A stretch of DNA of 5,392 bases from the NCBI GenBank assembly GCA_946481475.1, contig CAMLOB010000327.1, positions 1 through 5,392 of the forward strand, in the 5' to 3' direction. Below the pieces are notes generated by a model that worked only from the letters and a program-made list of their open reading frames with translations, had not been told where the DNA came from and did no database searches. Origin of the DNA: an uncultured Chlorobiota bacterium. GTDB lineage: Bacteria > Bacteroidota > Kapaibacteriia > OLB7. This document shows positions 1 through 5,392 of the stretch, piece by piece; the first letter of the stretch is position 1; every line of letters starts with the position of its first letter. A program made the translations under genes and the position numbers.

Positions 1-47
1 CCAGGTTGTATTCATAGTACTACTATATATCTGTATCTATGCGGCTT

Positions 48-1145
48 CTATCTCCCCGTCTCGATCCGTTTCTCATCGTTGTCGAAAAAGTGGACGCGTT
101 CCGGAAGGAGTCGAAGCCGGATCGTTTCGCCATAGTGAGGGCGGGCGTCGGGATGGATCGAGGCGATTGCCAGTCCGGAGCGGCAGGGGAAGTGGACGAG
201 GGTCTGCGAACCGAGCGTCTCCACAACCTTGACGACAACCTCGAATCCGAGAGGATCGGAGGTGTCGGTGACGATGAAGTGTTCCGGACGTACTCCGATC
301 GTTGCCGCTCCCTTCGCCTCATCGGGGATCGTATTGCCGAGCGGCAGCGAGAGGGCACCTCCGGCTCCCCCCTCGACGAACCGCCATCCGTTCCCCTCCT
401 CGACAAGCCTTCCTTCGAAAAAATTCATTCCGACCGTCCCGATAAATCCGGCAACGAAGCGGTTGGTCGGGCGCTCGTAGAGCTCCATCGGCGGGGCAAT
501 CTGCTGGACTTCACCCCCGTTCATTACCACAATCATATCGGCCATGGTCATCGCCTCCACCTGATCGTGGGTCACGTAGATCGAGGTGGCCTTCAGTTCG
601 TGGTGGAGCCGCTGCAGTTCCGCCCGCGTTTGTGTTCGGAGTTTTGCGTCGAGGTTGGAGAGGGGTTCATCGAAGAGAAAGACTTTCGGTTCCCTGACGA
701 TGGCCCGGCCCAGAGCCACACGCTGGCGTTGTCCTCCGGAGAGCTGTTTCGGCTTGCGGTCGAGCAGTCCTTCCAGCTCCAGCATCCGGGCCGCCTCGGC
801 CACGCGCCGGCTTCGTTCCTCCTTCGGCGTCTTCCGCATTTTCAGGGCGAACTCCAGATTCTCCCGGACGGTCATGTGGGGATAGAGGGCATAGTTCTGA
901 AAGACCATGGCGATGTCGCGATCTTTCGGATGGACGGCGTTGACGATCCGTCCGCCGATGCTGATCCCCCCCTCGGTGATCGTTTCGAGTCCGGCGATCA
1001 TTCTGAGCGTCGTCGTCTTGCCGCAGCCGGAGGGGCCGACGATGACCAGGAAGGAACCATCCTGCAGGTCGAACGAAACGTCCCTGACGGCAACGGTTCC
1101 GTCATCGAACCGTTTCCAGACATTCTTCAGCGAGACATCGGCCAT
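48..1145 (-). CDS. ABC transporter ATP-binding protein, MalK/UgpC/MsmX (CUT1) type
   Basis: This is the cytoplasmic ATPase subunit of a carbohydrate-type ABC importer, 365 residues long, which is the usual length for the family. The nucleotide-binding domain is complete: Walker A GPSGCGKTT at 37-45, Q-loop Q83 in VFQNYALYPH, signature LSGGQRQR at 135-142, Walker B VFLFDEP at 155-161 with catalytic E160, D-loop SNLD at 163-166 and switch H193. A C-terminal TOBE/regulatory domain follows from about residue 235, with the typical IGVRPEHF (283-290) and a final FDNDEKR segment. I chose the ATG at 1145 because MADVSLKNVWKRF aligns with the family start; an in-frame TTG at 1265 would add 40 atypical residues. 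No good ribosome binding site precedes the ATG. No permease or binding protein lies in the window, so it may be a shared ATPase like MsmX/MsmK. Sugar, glycerol-3-phosphate or polyol substrates are all possible; the sequence does not decide. Confidence 0.93.
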   Translation of the reverse strand: MADVSLKNVWKRFDDGTVAVRDVSFDLQDGSFLVIVGPSGCGKTTTLRMIAGLETITEGGISIGGRIVNAVHPKDRDIAMVFQNYALYPHMTVRENLEFALKMRKTPKEERSRRVAEAARMLELEGLLDRKPKQLSGGQRQRVALGRAIVREPKVFLFDEPLSNLDAKLRTQTRAELQRLHHELKATSIYVTHDQVEAMTMADMIVVMNGGEVQQIAPPMELYERPTNRFVAGFIGTVGMNFFEGRLVEEGNGWRFVEGGAGGALSLPLGNTIPDEAKGAATIGVRPEHFIVTDTSDPLGFEVVVKVVETLGSQTLVHFPCRSGLAIASIHPDARPHYGETIRLRLLPERVHFFDNDEKRIETGR

Positions 1146-1202
1146 ATAAGGATCGCGGTATACTTGGAATTCTGATTCGGATGCAGAGAAAAACGGGTGG
1201 AA

Positions 1203-1218
1203 GATCCCGAACGGGATC
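1203..1218. other. Short perfect inverted repeat in the gap before the ABC ATPase gene
   Basis: GATCCC and GGGATC face each other around GAAC, giving a 6-base stem (7 if the inner G-C pair is counted) in the 116-base gap between the DUF2156 stop and the ATPase start. No T-run follows on either strand, so it does not look like an intrinsic terminator. It could be an operator, a processing or attenuation hairpin, or chance. The gap itself holds no recognisable promoter or gene. Confidence 0.3.
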
Positions 1219-1261
1219 CCGATCGTCCGCCAGCCCCGAGGAATGGCGACCCCCAAAATAG

Positions 1262-2374
1262 TCAATCCGGGCGGCTTTGCAATCGACGGACCAGCCAGCG
1301 CCCTTCCTGACGGAGCGCCTTGACGAACGCTCGCATCAGTGCGCGGAGGGGAGAACCTTTGCTGAATGCGGAGGCGACGGCATAGAGAGTGCGGAGGGAG
1401 AAGCGGGATTCGTTCGCCACCGCCCAGATCGGCTCCCAGTAGTCGGGGGAGAACTTGGCCTTGAAGAAGTCAAGTCCGTCAAAATTGTAGAAGCGGCGGC
1501 CATGCAGGCGGAGCCATCCGAAGAGGAAGCGGATCAGGGGAGGATTTGCGGCAACGATGCCTGCCCGTTTTGAAAGGGGTGCCAGACCGAGCGTCACGTA
1601 GTTGTAGCCTTCTGCGGCAACCGTCGTCACGGCGTGGTGGAGCATCAGTTCGATGGTTCCGTTCGGCGCTCCGGCTCCCCGAACGAATTGCTCGACCAGC
1701 CAGCCGCTTCTGCGAGGAACCGGTGAGAGGAGGACGAAGCCGACAGCCCGTCCGTCCCGTTCGGCGACGAAGATTCTGCGATCAAAGAAGCGGTGTAATG
1801 TTTGCGGTTCGACAAGAAAGTGAAGGGGAGGGAAAGGGTGGGAGTCGAGCCATTCGTGGAGACACCGTTTCAGCTCCGGGTGGTCGCGTGCCCGCTCCTT
1901 GGGCCATTCTGCAACACGTACATTCTTGTTCCGTGCCCGGCGCAGTTGTGCCCGCAGTGAAGAATGGCGGTCGATCTTTTGCTGCCACATTGCCGGATTC
2001 CAGACCGGTTGCGCTCCGATCATAATAGTGGAGTAATCGCTTCGATTCCGGAAACGGGAGGCGAACTCCGAACCGGCGCAGAACCAGCAGATGCGGGTGA
2101 TTCCTTTGCGACGGCTTGACTGCTCGAATCGGCGGGCGATTTCTACCAGGTCATGTGCCTCGCACACCGGTTCGCCTGCGGCCACACCTGTCTTCCTCTC
2201 GCGGACATATCCGACCATTCCCCGGTCATCTGCAAACCAGCGGTGGAATCCGGGATTGATGATCTGGTATGCGGTAGAGTTCCGACCGTAGCGGAGGATG
2301 ATCTTCCTGGCGCGGTCGACGGGATTCGGGGTCTGTTGATCCGGGGTCTGATCTGTCGGGACATGGTGCACCAT
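1262..2374 (-). CDS. DUF2156 / phosphatidylglycerol lysyltransferase C-terminal domain protein (soluble MprF-like)
   Basis: The predicted 370-residue protein matches the tandem GNAT-fold aminoacyl-transferase domain found at the C-terminus of MprF and in DUF2156 (LPG_synthase_C) proteins. Family-like segments are NSTAYQIINPGFHRWF near residues 32-47, AGEPV near 66-70, a basic stretch ending LRRARNKNVRVAEWP near 144-158, FVAERDGRAVGFVLLSP near 202-218, LGLAPLS at 262-268, and a closing YNFDGLDFFKAKF at 296-308. In MprF such domains move an aminoacyl group from charged tRNA to phosphatidylglycerol; stand-alone members may act on other acceptors. No membrane helices are visible, so the MprF flippase half is missing and the protein is probably cytoplasmic or peripheral. 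The ATG at 2374 lies four bases after the HNH stop, with GGGAG directly before it. A GTG at 2410 would give 382 residues overlapping the HNH gene and is less likely. The actual substrate is unknown. Confidence 0.85.
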   Translation of the reverse strand: MVHHVPTDQTPDQQTPNPVDRARKIILRYGRNSTAYQIINPGFHRWFADDRGMVGYVRERKTGVAAGEPVCEAHDLVEIARRFEQSSRRKGITRICWFCAGSEFASRFRNRSDYSTIMIGAQPVWNPAMWQQKIDRHSSLRAQLRRARNKNVRVAEWPKERARDHPELKRCLHEWLDSHPFPPLHFLVEPQTLHRFFDRRIFVAERDGRAVGFVLLSPVPRRSGWLVEQFVRGAGAPNGTIELMLHHAVTTVAAEGYNYVTLGLAPLSKRAGIVAANPPLIRFLFGWLRLHGRRFYNFDGLDFFKAKFSPDYWEPIWAVANESRFSLRTLYAVASAFSKGSPLRALMRAFVKALRQEGRWLVRRLQSRPD

Positions 2375-2379
2375 CTCCC
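2375..2379 (-). promoter_or_regulatory. Ribosome binding site GGGAG overlapping the upstream stop codon
   Basis: On the minus strand the order is TAG (HNH stop), then GGAG sharing the G of the stop, then ATG. The Shine-Dalgarno-like GGGAG touches the ATG with no spacer, which is closer than usual; the next in-frame codon, GTG at 2371, would have a 3-base spacer. The arrangement implies translational coupling of the HNH and DUF2156 genes and argues against the GTG at 2410. Confidence 0.5.
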
Positions 2380-2870
2380 TACTGCATGAACAGATATTGT
2401 TCCCACTCACGCTCGATGCGGCCGGCGAATTTTCGCAGGAAGGTGACGTGGTTCGGACGGAAGGGCTTGCGGCGCAGGGGCATTTCCGCTTCGTCCGGTG
2501 TGCGGTTTCCCTTCTTGTTGTTGCATTTCACGCAGGCGGTCACAAGGTTTTCCCACGTATCCTTTCCACCACGTGACTTGGGCACGACGTGGTCGATCGT
2601 CAGGGGAGGTTTCCCCACGCCGCAGTATCCGCACTGATGATTATCGCGACGAAGGATATTCTTGCGGGAGAGTTCGACCTTCCGGAACGGAAGCCGGACG
2701 TAGACGAAGAGCCTGACGATGCTGGGATAGGGATAAACTGCCGCGATGGTTCGCAGAGCGGTTGTGGAACGTGCCTGAACCATCTCGGCCTTGCCGAGCC
2801 AGAGAAGGATCACGGCTTTGCGCACACTGCAAACGCTCAGCGGTTCGTAGTTCTGGTTCAGTACCAGCAC
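2379..2870 (-). CDS. HNH endonuclease family protein
   Basis: This 163-residue protein has an N-terminal conserved block, VLNQNYEPLSVCSVRKAVIL (residues 3-22), characteristic of a widespread family of small HNH proteins in Bacteroidota, Cyanobacteria and others. A zinc-binding HNH fold follows: CGYC at 80-83 and CVKC at 113-116 supply the four cysteines, DH at 93-94 holds the catalytic histidine, and N108 in WENLV and N117-N118 complete the HNH pattern. It should bind and nick or cut DNA, but no biological role is established for this family that I can name. The only reasonable start is GTG at 2870. The frame is open upstream to a TAA near 2952 but offers no ATG, GTG or TTG there, and family members begin just before VLVLNQ. 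No clear Shine-Dalgarno sequence precedes it. It is the first gene of a three-gene minus-strand group. Confidence 0.9.
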   Translation of the reverse strand: MLVLNQNYEPLSVCSVRKAVILLWLGKAEMVQARSTTALRTIAAVYPYPSIVRLFVYVRLPFRKVELSRKNILRRDNHQCGYCGVGKPPLTIDHVVPKSRGGKDTWENLVTACVKCNNKKGNRTPDEAEMPLRRKPFRPNHVTFLRKFAGRIEREWEQYLFMQ

Positions 2871-3044
2871 TTTATCGCTGAGCGTTACCGGAACGTGTGC
2901 AAGTCCGTTCGGTTTTGATATGGGTGCAAATCGTGCGAAGACAGAGTTCTGCTGTTAGAGCTATGAATGGTTAATCGTATATCTTCTCTCATTTCCCGCT
3001 CCGAACCGGCTATGCGACGAATAATGCCCTTGTTGCGTGTGTTT
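2871..3044. other. Intergenic stretch upstream of the HNH gene
   Basis: This is most of the 214-base gap between the transaldolase stop and the HNH start. It should carry the promoter of the HNH/DUF2156/ATPase group if that group has its own. I searched the minus strand for TTTG...TAnnTTTG and for TTGACA...TATAAT arrangements and found none convincing. No small ORF or RNA gene is evident. Confidence 0.4.
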
Positions 3045-3078
3045 CCCGGCCGATAATCCCGAAGGATCTGTTGCCGGG
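3045..3078 (-). terminator. Two-part hairpin with UUCG loop after transaldolase; possible terminator
   Basis: In the minus-strand transcript, seven bases after the transaldolase TAA, CCGGC-type arms CCCGGC and GCCGGG (outer 6 bp) enclose an inner hairpin AUCC-UUCG-GGAU. The inner loop is a UUCG tetraloop closed by C-G, a known very stable RNA loop. No U-run follows, so a classical Rho-independent terminator is not proven; it could instead be a 3' end stabiliser. Confidence 0.4.
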
Positions 3079-3084
3079 GTCCCG

Positions 3085-4200
3085 TTACCCGACCGTTCCC
3101 GCCTCGCGAAGCTTCCCCCGCTTTTCGTCGATCTTTGCAAAGAGCGATTCGAAAGAAGCCTGAAATTTCCCGACCCCTTCTTTCAGCAGATCGTCCATAA
3201 CCTGCTCAAGCGAGACTCCGACGGCCTCAAGCTGTTGCAGCGTCGGTTCGGCGGTCTCAATCCCCTCTTCGATTCTGAGTTCCGCCGATCCGTGATCCAG
3301 AATGGCGGCAAGGGTCTGCGGAGGAACCGTGTTCACCGTTTCGGCCCCCACCAGATTGTCGACATAGATAAGGTCCGGATAGTTCGGGTTTTTTGTCGAG
3401 GTGCTCGCCCAGAGCGGGCGTTGTGCCCGTCCCCCCTTCTCTTCCAGCAGATCCCATCGTTCTCCTGAGAAGAGTCGATGGAATTCCTGATAGACGAGTC
3501 TGGAGTTTGCCAGTCCGGCCTTCCCTTGCAGAGCCAGGGCTTCCGCCGATCCGATTTCGGCCAGCAGCGAATCGATCATCGAGTCGATCCGGCTGACGAA
3601 AACGCTGGCAACCGAGTGGACGTGATCGATCTCCTTCTCCTCCTTCAGGCGATCTTCCAGTCCGGCCAGATATGCCTCGACAACCCGCCGATATTGTTCC
3701 AGTGAAAAGATCAGCGTGATGTTGACATTGATGCCGTCGGCAATGCAGCGGCGGACGGCGGCATATCCTTCGGGTGTTGCCGGAATCTTGATCATCAGAT
3801 TCGGCCGATCCACACCCGACCAGAGGCGATGGGCCTCTTCGATAGTTCCTTCGGTGTCGTGAGCCAGCATCGGGTTGACTTCCAGAGAGATATATCCGTC
3901 AATCCCTCCCGACTCATCGAAAATCGGACGAATAACGTCACAGGCACTTCTGACATCGGTCATGAAGATCTCGGCGGCGATCGACGTCGTATCCACACCT
4001 TCGGCGTCGAGTGAGGCGATCTGTTCGTCGTAATCGGTCCCTCCGGCGATTGCCCCTTCAAAAATCGTCGGATTCGAGGTCATACCCCGGATACCCCTCT
4101 CCACAAGCTCCTTCATTTTACCGGAGGCGATGAAGTCGCGGCTGATGAAATCGTACCAGATCGACTGGCCTGCGTTATATAAGTCGTGCAGTATGCTCAT
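3085..4200 (-). CDS. tal: Transaldolase (long, about 370-residue type)
   Basis: Transaldolase moves a three-carbon dihydroxyacetone unit between sedoheptulose-7-phosphate and glyceraldehyde-3-phosphate in the cytoplasmic non-oxidative pentose phosphate pathway. The 371-residue protein shows the class I aldolase barrel landmarks: GQSIWYDFISRDFI at 11-24, GMTSNPTIFEGAI at 39-51, YISLEVNP at 103-110, and the Schiff-base lysine K138 in NLMIKIPAT. NVNITLIFS follows at 158-166, then FVSRID at 201-206, and RPLWASTSTKNP with YVDNLVGAETVNT toward the end. The TSNPTIFEGAI wording and the length match the type seen in actinobacteria and cyanobacteria, rather than the shorter E. coli TalB or the small FSA-like forms. 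The ATG at 4200 gives the conserved MSILHDLYNAGQSIWYDF start; an in-frame ATG at 4335 would add 45 residues unlike the family and is rejected. No strong ribosome binding site is seen. It stands alone, divergent from the surface-protein gene. Confidence 0.96.
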   Translation of the reverse strand: MSILHDLYNAGQSIWYDFISRDFIASGKMKELVERGIRGMTSNPTIFEGAIAGGTDYDEQIASLDAEGVDTTSIAAEIFMTDVRSACDVIRPIFDESGGIDGYISLEVNPMLAHDTEGTIEEAHRLWSGVDRPNLMIKIPATPEGYAAVRRCIADGINVNITLIFSLEQYRRVVEAYLAGLEDRLKEEKEIDHVHSVASVFVSRIDSMIDSLLAEIGSAEALALQGKAGLANSRLVYQEFHRLFSGERWDLLEEKGGRAQRPLWASTSTKNPNYPDLIYVDNLVGAETVNTVPPQTLAAILDHGSAELRIEEGIETAEPTLQQLEAVGVSLEQVMDDLLKEGVGKFQASFESLFAKIDEKRGKLREAGTVG

Positions 4201-4247
4201 AGCGGTCGTAATTCGGAAAAAAAGTGATCTGCGTGGCGGGGGACCGG

Positions 4248-4260
4248 ATCGACTGTCGAT
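4248..4260. promoter_or_regulatory. Small palindrome upstream of transaldolase; possible operator
   Basis: ATCGAC and GTCGAT are perfect inverted arms around a single central T. The site lies 48 bases upstream of the transaldolase start codon, where a dimeric regulator could bind. The half sequence TCGACTGT recurs once at 4306-4313 in direct orientation. Short palindromes occur by chance, so this is a weak call. Confidence 0.25.
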
Positions 4261-4364
4261 TTCGTGTTGTGGTCTCCACCTGACGGCCGGGAAGTTACGA
4301 AGATTTCGACTGTTCATCTTGCCGAAGCCTGTCATGAAATCGGAATCCGGAGGGAGGGGGAAGA

Positions 4365-4391
4365 TTTTTTTGACCTGAAGAAAGTTTTTTT
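4365..4391. repeat. Two T7 (A7) tracts exactly 20 bases apart
   Basis: T-runs at 4365-4371 and 4385-4391 are each preceded by similar purines (AAGA and AAAG). Their 20-base period is close to two helical turns, which is the arrangement that produces intrinsic bending and resembles UP-element A-tracts. They lie about 165-190 bases upstream of the transaldolase start and about 90-115 bases upstream of the plus-strand promoter, so either gene might use them. Confidence 0.45.
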
Positions 4392-4477
4392 CGGAGCATT
4401 GCTAACAAAAATCGCAGAGATGTGTTAGGTATGCGACCCGAATCCGACGAATGGGGAGAAAGATTTTCGCTCAAATG

Positions 4478-4510
4478 TTTGTAGGGAATTTATTGATTCT
4501 CGTAAATTGG
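4478..4510 (+). promoter_or_regulatory. Bacteroidetes-type promoter for the surface-protein gene
   Basis: TTTG at 4478-4481 is followed after 21 bases by TAAATTGG at 4503-4510. This fits the known Bacteroidetes primary-sigma consensus of TTTG, about 19-21 bases, TAnnTTTG, with one mismatch in the downstream element. Transcription would start around 4515-4518, leaving a leader of about 105 bases before the ATG. No classical TTGACA/TATAAT pair competes with it here. Confidence 0.55.
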
Positions 4511-4608
4511 GCAGAATCGTATCGTAGGTAGATGCCGGGAGTTCGGTACAGTACGACAATGATAGAGATTCCCTTCGGAAAATATAATTCCACATCCATC
4601 ACAAACAC

Positions 4609-4613
4609 AGGAG
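4609..4613 (+). promoter_or_regulatory. Ribosome binding site AGGAG
   Basis: AGGAG lies seven bases before the ATG at 4621, an ideal spacing. It is the only strong Shine-Dalgarno site in the window and fixes the start of the surface-protein gene. Confidence 0.8.
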
Positions 4614-4620
4614 TGAACCA

Positions 4621-5392
4621 ATGAGAAGAATGTTTGTACTTCTCTACGTTGCTCTTTTTGCGTCGATGACCATCCCGGTATTTGCCGGGGGGGGAGATGG
4701 CGAAAAAGAGCAAGAGGATCCGGAAACGCTCCGTCGAAGTGTCAGTCCAGCCTCGTATCCGGGCGGCCCGATTTCCAAGGCCCCTCTGGCTACAGGGTAT
4801 TATGTGGTTGACAACGACGCGCCGGCAACCGGACAACCATGGCAGCCGACCTATGAATTCGTCGATACGACCGTCGACCCGACGGCTTGGCGTCGTATTG
4901 CATCGGGTCCGAACCAGGGTGTTACCGAAACCCAGTTCGGTCACGAATATTTCCGCAATCCCAATCGGATGACCGACTCGACAAACGATGCGTTTGCCGG
5001 GCCGATCGCCATTGGATTCCCCTTCTACTACTACGGCATCAAGTATGACAGCTTCTATGTCTCGACAAACGGTCTAGTTGCCATGAGCAACCGCCGTTAC
5101 GTCTACAATCTGAATGGACAGAGGATCGGCTACGATCAGTTCAGTGAGGACACGCGTTCGCGTACGGGCAATGCCGCAACCGATCCGACTCCGGACGATT
5201 ACGGCTATCAGTACGTTGCGCTGAACAACAACACGACCTCGCCGACGACCGGTATCCTGAATCCGAAGAACGTTCCGTTCCCGGTTACGTCGCTTCGCAC
5301 GGCCATCGCGCCGTTGTGGGACGACATGGAACTGTCGCAGGTCAATCCGAACGACGGTAACCCGGATGACTTCGGACGGGTCTACTGGCGCC
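4621..5392 (+). CDS. Large secreted/surface protein, N-terminal part (runs off the window)
   Basis: The frame is open for 257 codons with no stop and continues past the right edge. Residues 1-22 are a clear signal peptide: MRRM, a hydrophobic core to about residue 18, and a VFA cleavage site before GGG. A charged, Glu-rich linker follows (about 26-40). Residues 131-156 read IGFPFYYYG...YVSTNGLVAMS and residues 229-236 read IAPLWDDM. This pair of motifs (a beta-sandwich 'FxFxYYG...VSxNG' then 'IAPxWDD') recurs in large exported, often type IX-secreted, proteins of Bacteroidota and relatives and resembles the NIDO-like extracellular module. A Tyr/Asn/Thr-rich stretch (about 157-220) lies between them. 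Export through Sec is supported directly. Type IX secretion is an inference that needs the C-terminal sorting domain, which is outside the window. The role is unknown; adhesion, cell-surface or enzyme-carrying functions are all possible. Confidence 0.88.
   Translation, partial: MRRMFVLLYVALFASMTIPVFAGGGDGEKEQEDPETLRRSVSPASYPGGPISKAPLATGYYVVDNDAPATGQPWQPTYEFVDTTVDPTAWRRIASGPNQGVTETQFGHEYFRNPNRMTDSTNDAFAGPIAIGFPFYYYGIKYDSFYVSTNGLVAMSNRRYVYNLNGQRIGYDQFSEDTRSRTGNAATDPTPDDYGYQYVALNNNTTSPTTGILNPKNVPFPVTSLRTAIAPLWDDMELSQVNPNDGNPDDFGRVYWR
4687..4694 (+). repeat. G8 homopolymer at the signal-peptide cleavage site
   Basis: Eight consecutive G fall in codons 23-25, immediately after the predicted VFA cleavage site. 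Loss of one G would move reading into a frame that ends at TGA 4970-4972; gain of one G would end at TGA 4809-4811. Either change would leave only the signal peptide plus a nonsense tail, so the tract could act as an on/off switch. It could also be an ordinary Gly-Gly-Gly codon run. Confidence 0.6.

Larger units (their letters stand above)
4201..4477. other. Divergent intergenic region, transaldolase side
   Basis: No gene is supported here. The minus-strand frame of the transaldolase stays open to 4335, but its translation has no family similarity. The stretch contains the palindrome at 4248-4260, a run of eight A at 4217-4224, a purine-rich block at about 4349-4364 and two T-tracts at 4365-4371 and 4385-4391. 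The transaldolase promoter should lie here, but I found no clean match to a -33/-7 or -35/-10 pair on the minus strand. Confidence 0.5.

Noticed and set aside
1..15. Possible start of another minus-strand gene (ATG at 15, reading MNTTW off the left edge)
   Set aside because: Only five codons are visible and no ribosome binding site precedes it; the frame cannot be judged without sequence to the left.
14..26. AT-rich palindrome ATAGTA-C-TACTAT downstream of the ABC ATPase
   Set aside because: The stem is too short and AT-rich to be a convincing terminator, and such repeats arise easily in AT-rich spacers.
39..1175. A 378-codon open frame on the plus strand across the whole ABC ATPase gene
   Set aside because: It is antisense to a gene with every family motif intact, and its translation shows no recognisable domain. 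Long antisense frames are common opposite GC-rich coding sequence.
1146..1265. N-terminal extension of the ABC ATPase from TTG at 1265, overlapping the DUF2156 stop
   Set aside because: The TTGA overlap is tempting as translational coupling, but the 40 added residues are unlike the family and MADVSLKN at 1145 matches the normal start.
2379..2870. The HNH protein as part of a new defence or mobile (homing) system
   Set aside because: Its N-terminal VLNQNYEPL block places it in a common chromosomal family. There is no intron, intein, restriction partner, methyltransferase or repeat nearby.
4201..4335. N-terminal extension of transaldolase from ATG at 4335
   Set aside because: The 45 added residues are Arg/Pro-rich and unlike any transaldolase N-terminus; the conserved start is at 4200.
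4471..4944. A 157-codon open frame on the minus strand across the promoter and start of the surface-protein gene
   Set aside because: It overlaps a gene with a signal peptide, a strong ribosome binding site and recognisable extracellular motifs; its own translation has no recognisable feature.

Overview
The window looks like chromosomal DNA of a moderately GC-rich bacterium, most likely from the Bacteroidota/Chlorobiota/Kapabacteria (FCB) side of the tree. Three things point there: a Bacteroidetes-type promoter (TTTG, 21 bases, TAAATTGG) before the rightmost gene; an exported protein with the 'FPFYYYG...VSTNG...IAPLWDD' pattern common in large surface proteins of that group; and mostly weak or absent Shine-Dalgarno sites. 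The assignment is an inference from motifs, not a database match.

Layout. Positions 48-2870 hold three minus-strand genes, read right to left. They are a small HNH endonuclease (2379-2870), a soluble MprF-like acyltransferase of the DUF2156/LPG_synthase_C family (1262-2374), and a MalK/UgpC/MsmX-type sugar-importer ATPase (48-1145). The first two are tightly coupled: the stop codon of the HNH gene overlaps the ribosome binding site of the DUF2156 gene. The third follows after 116 bases. Upstream of these, 2871-3084 is a 214-base gap with a two-part hairpin that may end the transaldolase transcript. Next is a minus-strand transaldolase of the long (about 370-residue) type (3085-4200).

Positions 4201-4620 are a 420-base divergent control region with no gene. 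It contains a small palindrome, two T7/A7 tracts exactly 20 bases apart, a plus-strand promoter and a good ribosome binding site. From 4621 a plus-strand gene for an exported surface protein runs off the right edge, with 257 codons visible. It carries a run of eight G exactly at the predicted signal-peptide cleavage site, so it is a candidate for phase variation.

The genes do not form one obvious pathway. Transaldolase is central carbon metabolism (pentose phosphate pathway), and the ATPase probably energises carbohydrate import through permeases encoded elsewhere. The DUF2156 protein probably modifies lipid or another acceptor with an aminoacyl group, and the HNH protein belongs to a widespread family of uncertain role. 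I see no CRISPR array, insertion sequence, tRNA, rRNA or clear undescribed defence system. The most unusual items are the G8 tract in the surface-protein gene and the HNH/DUF2156/orphan-ATPase grouping.
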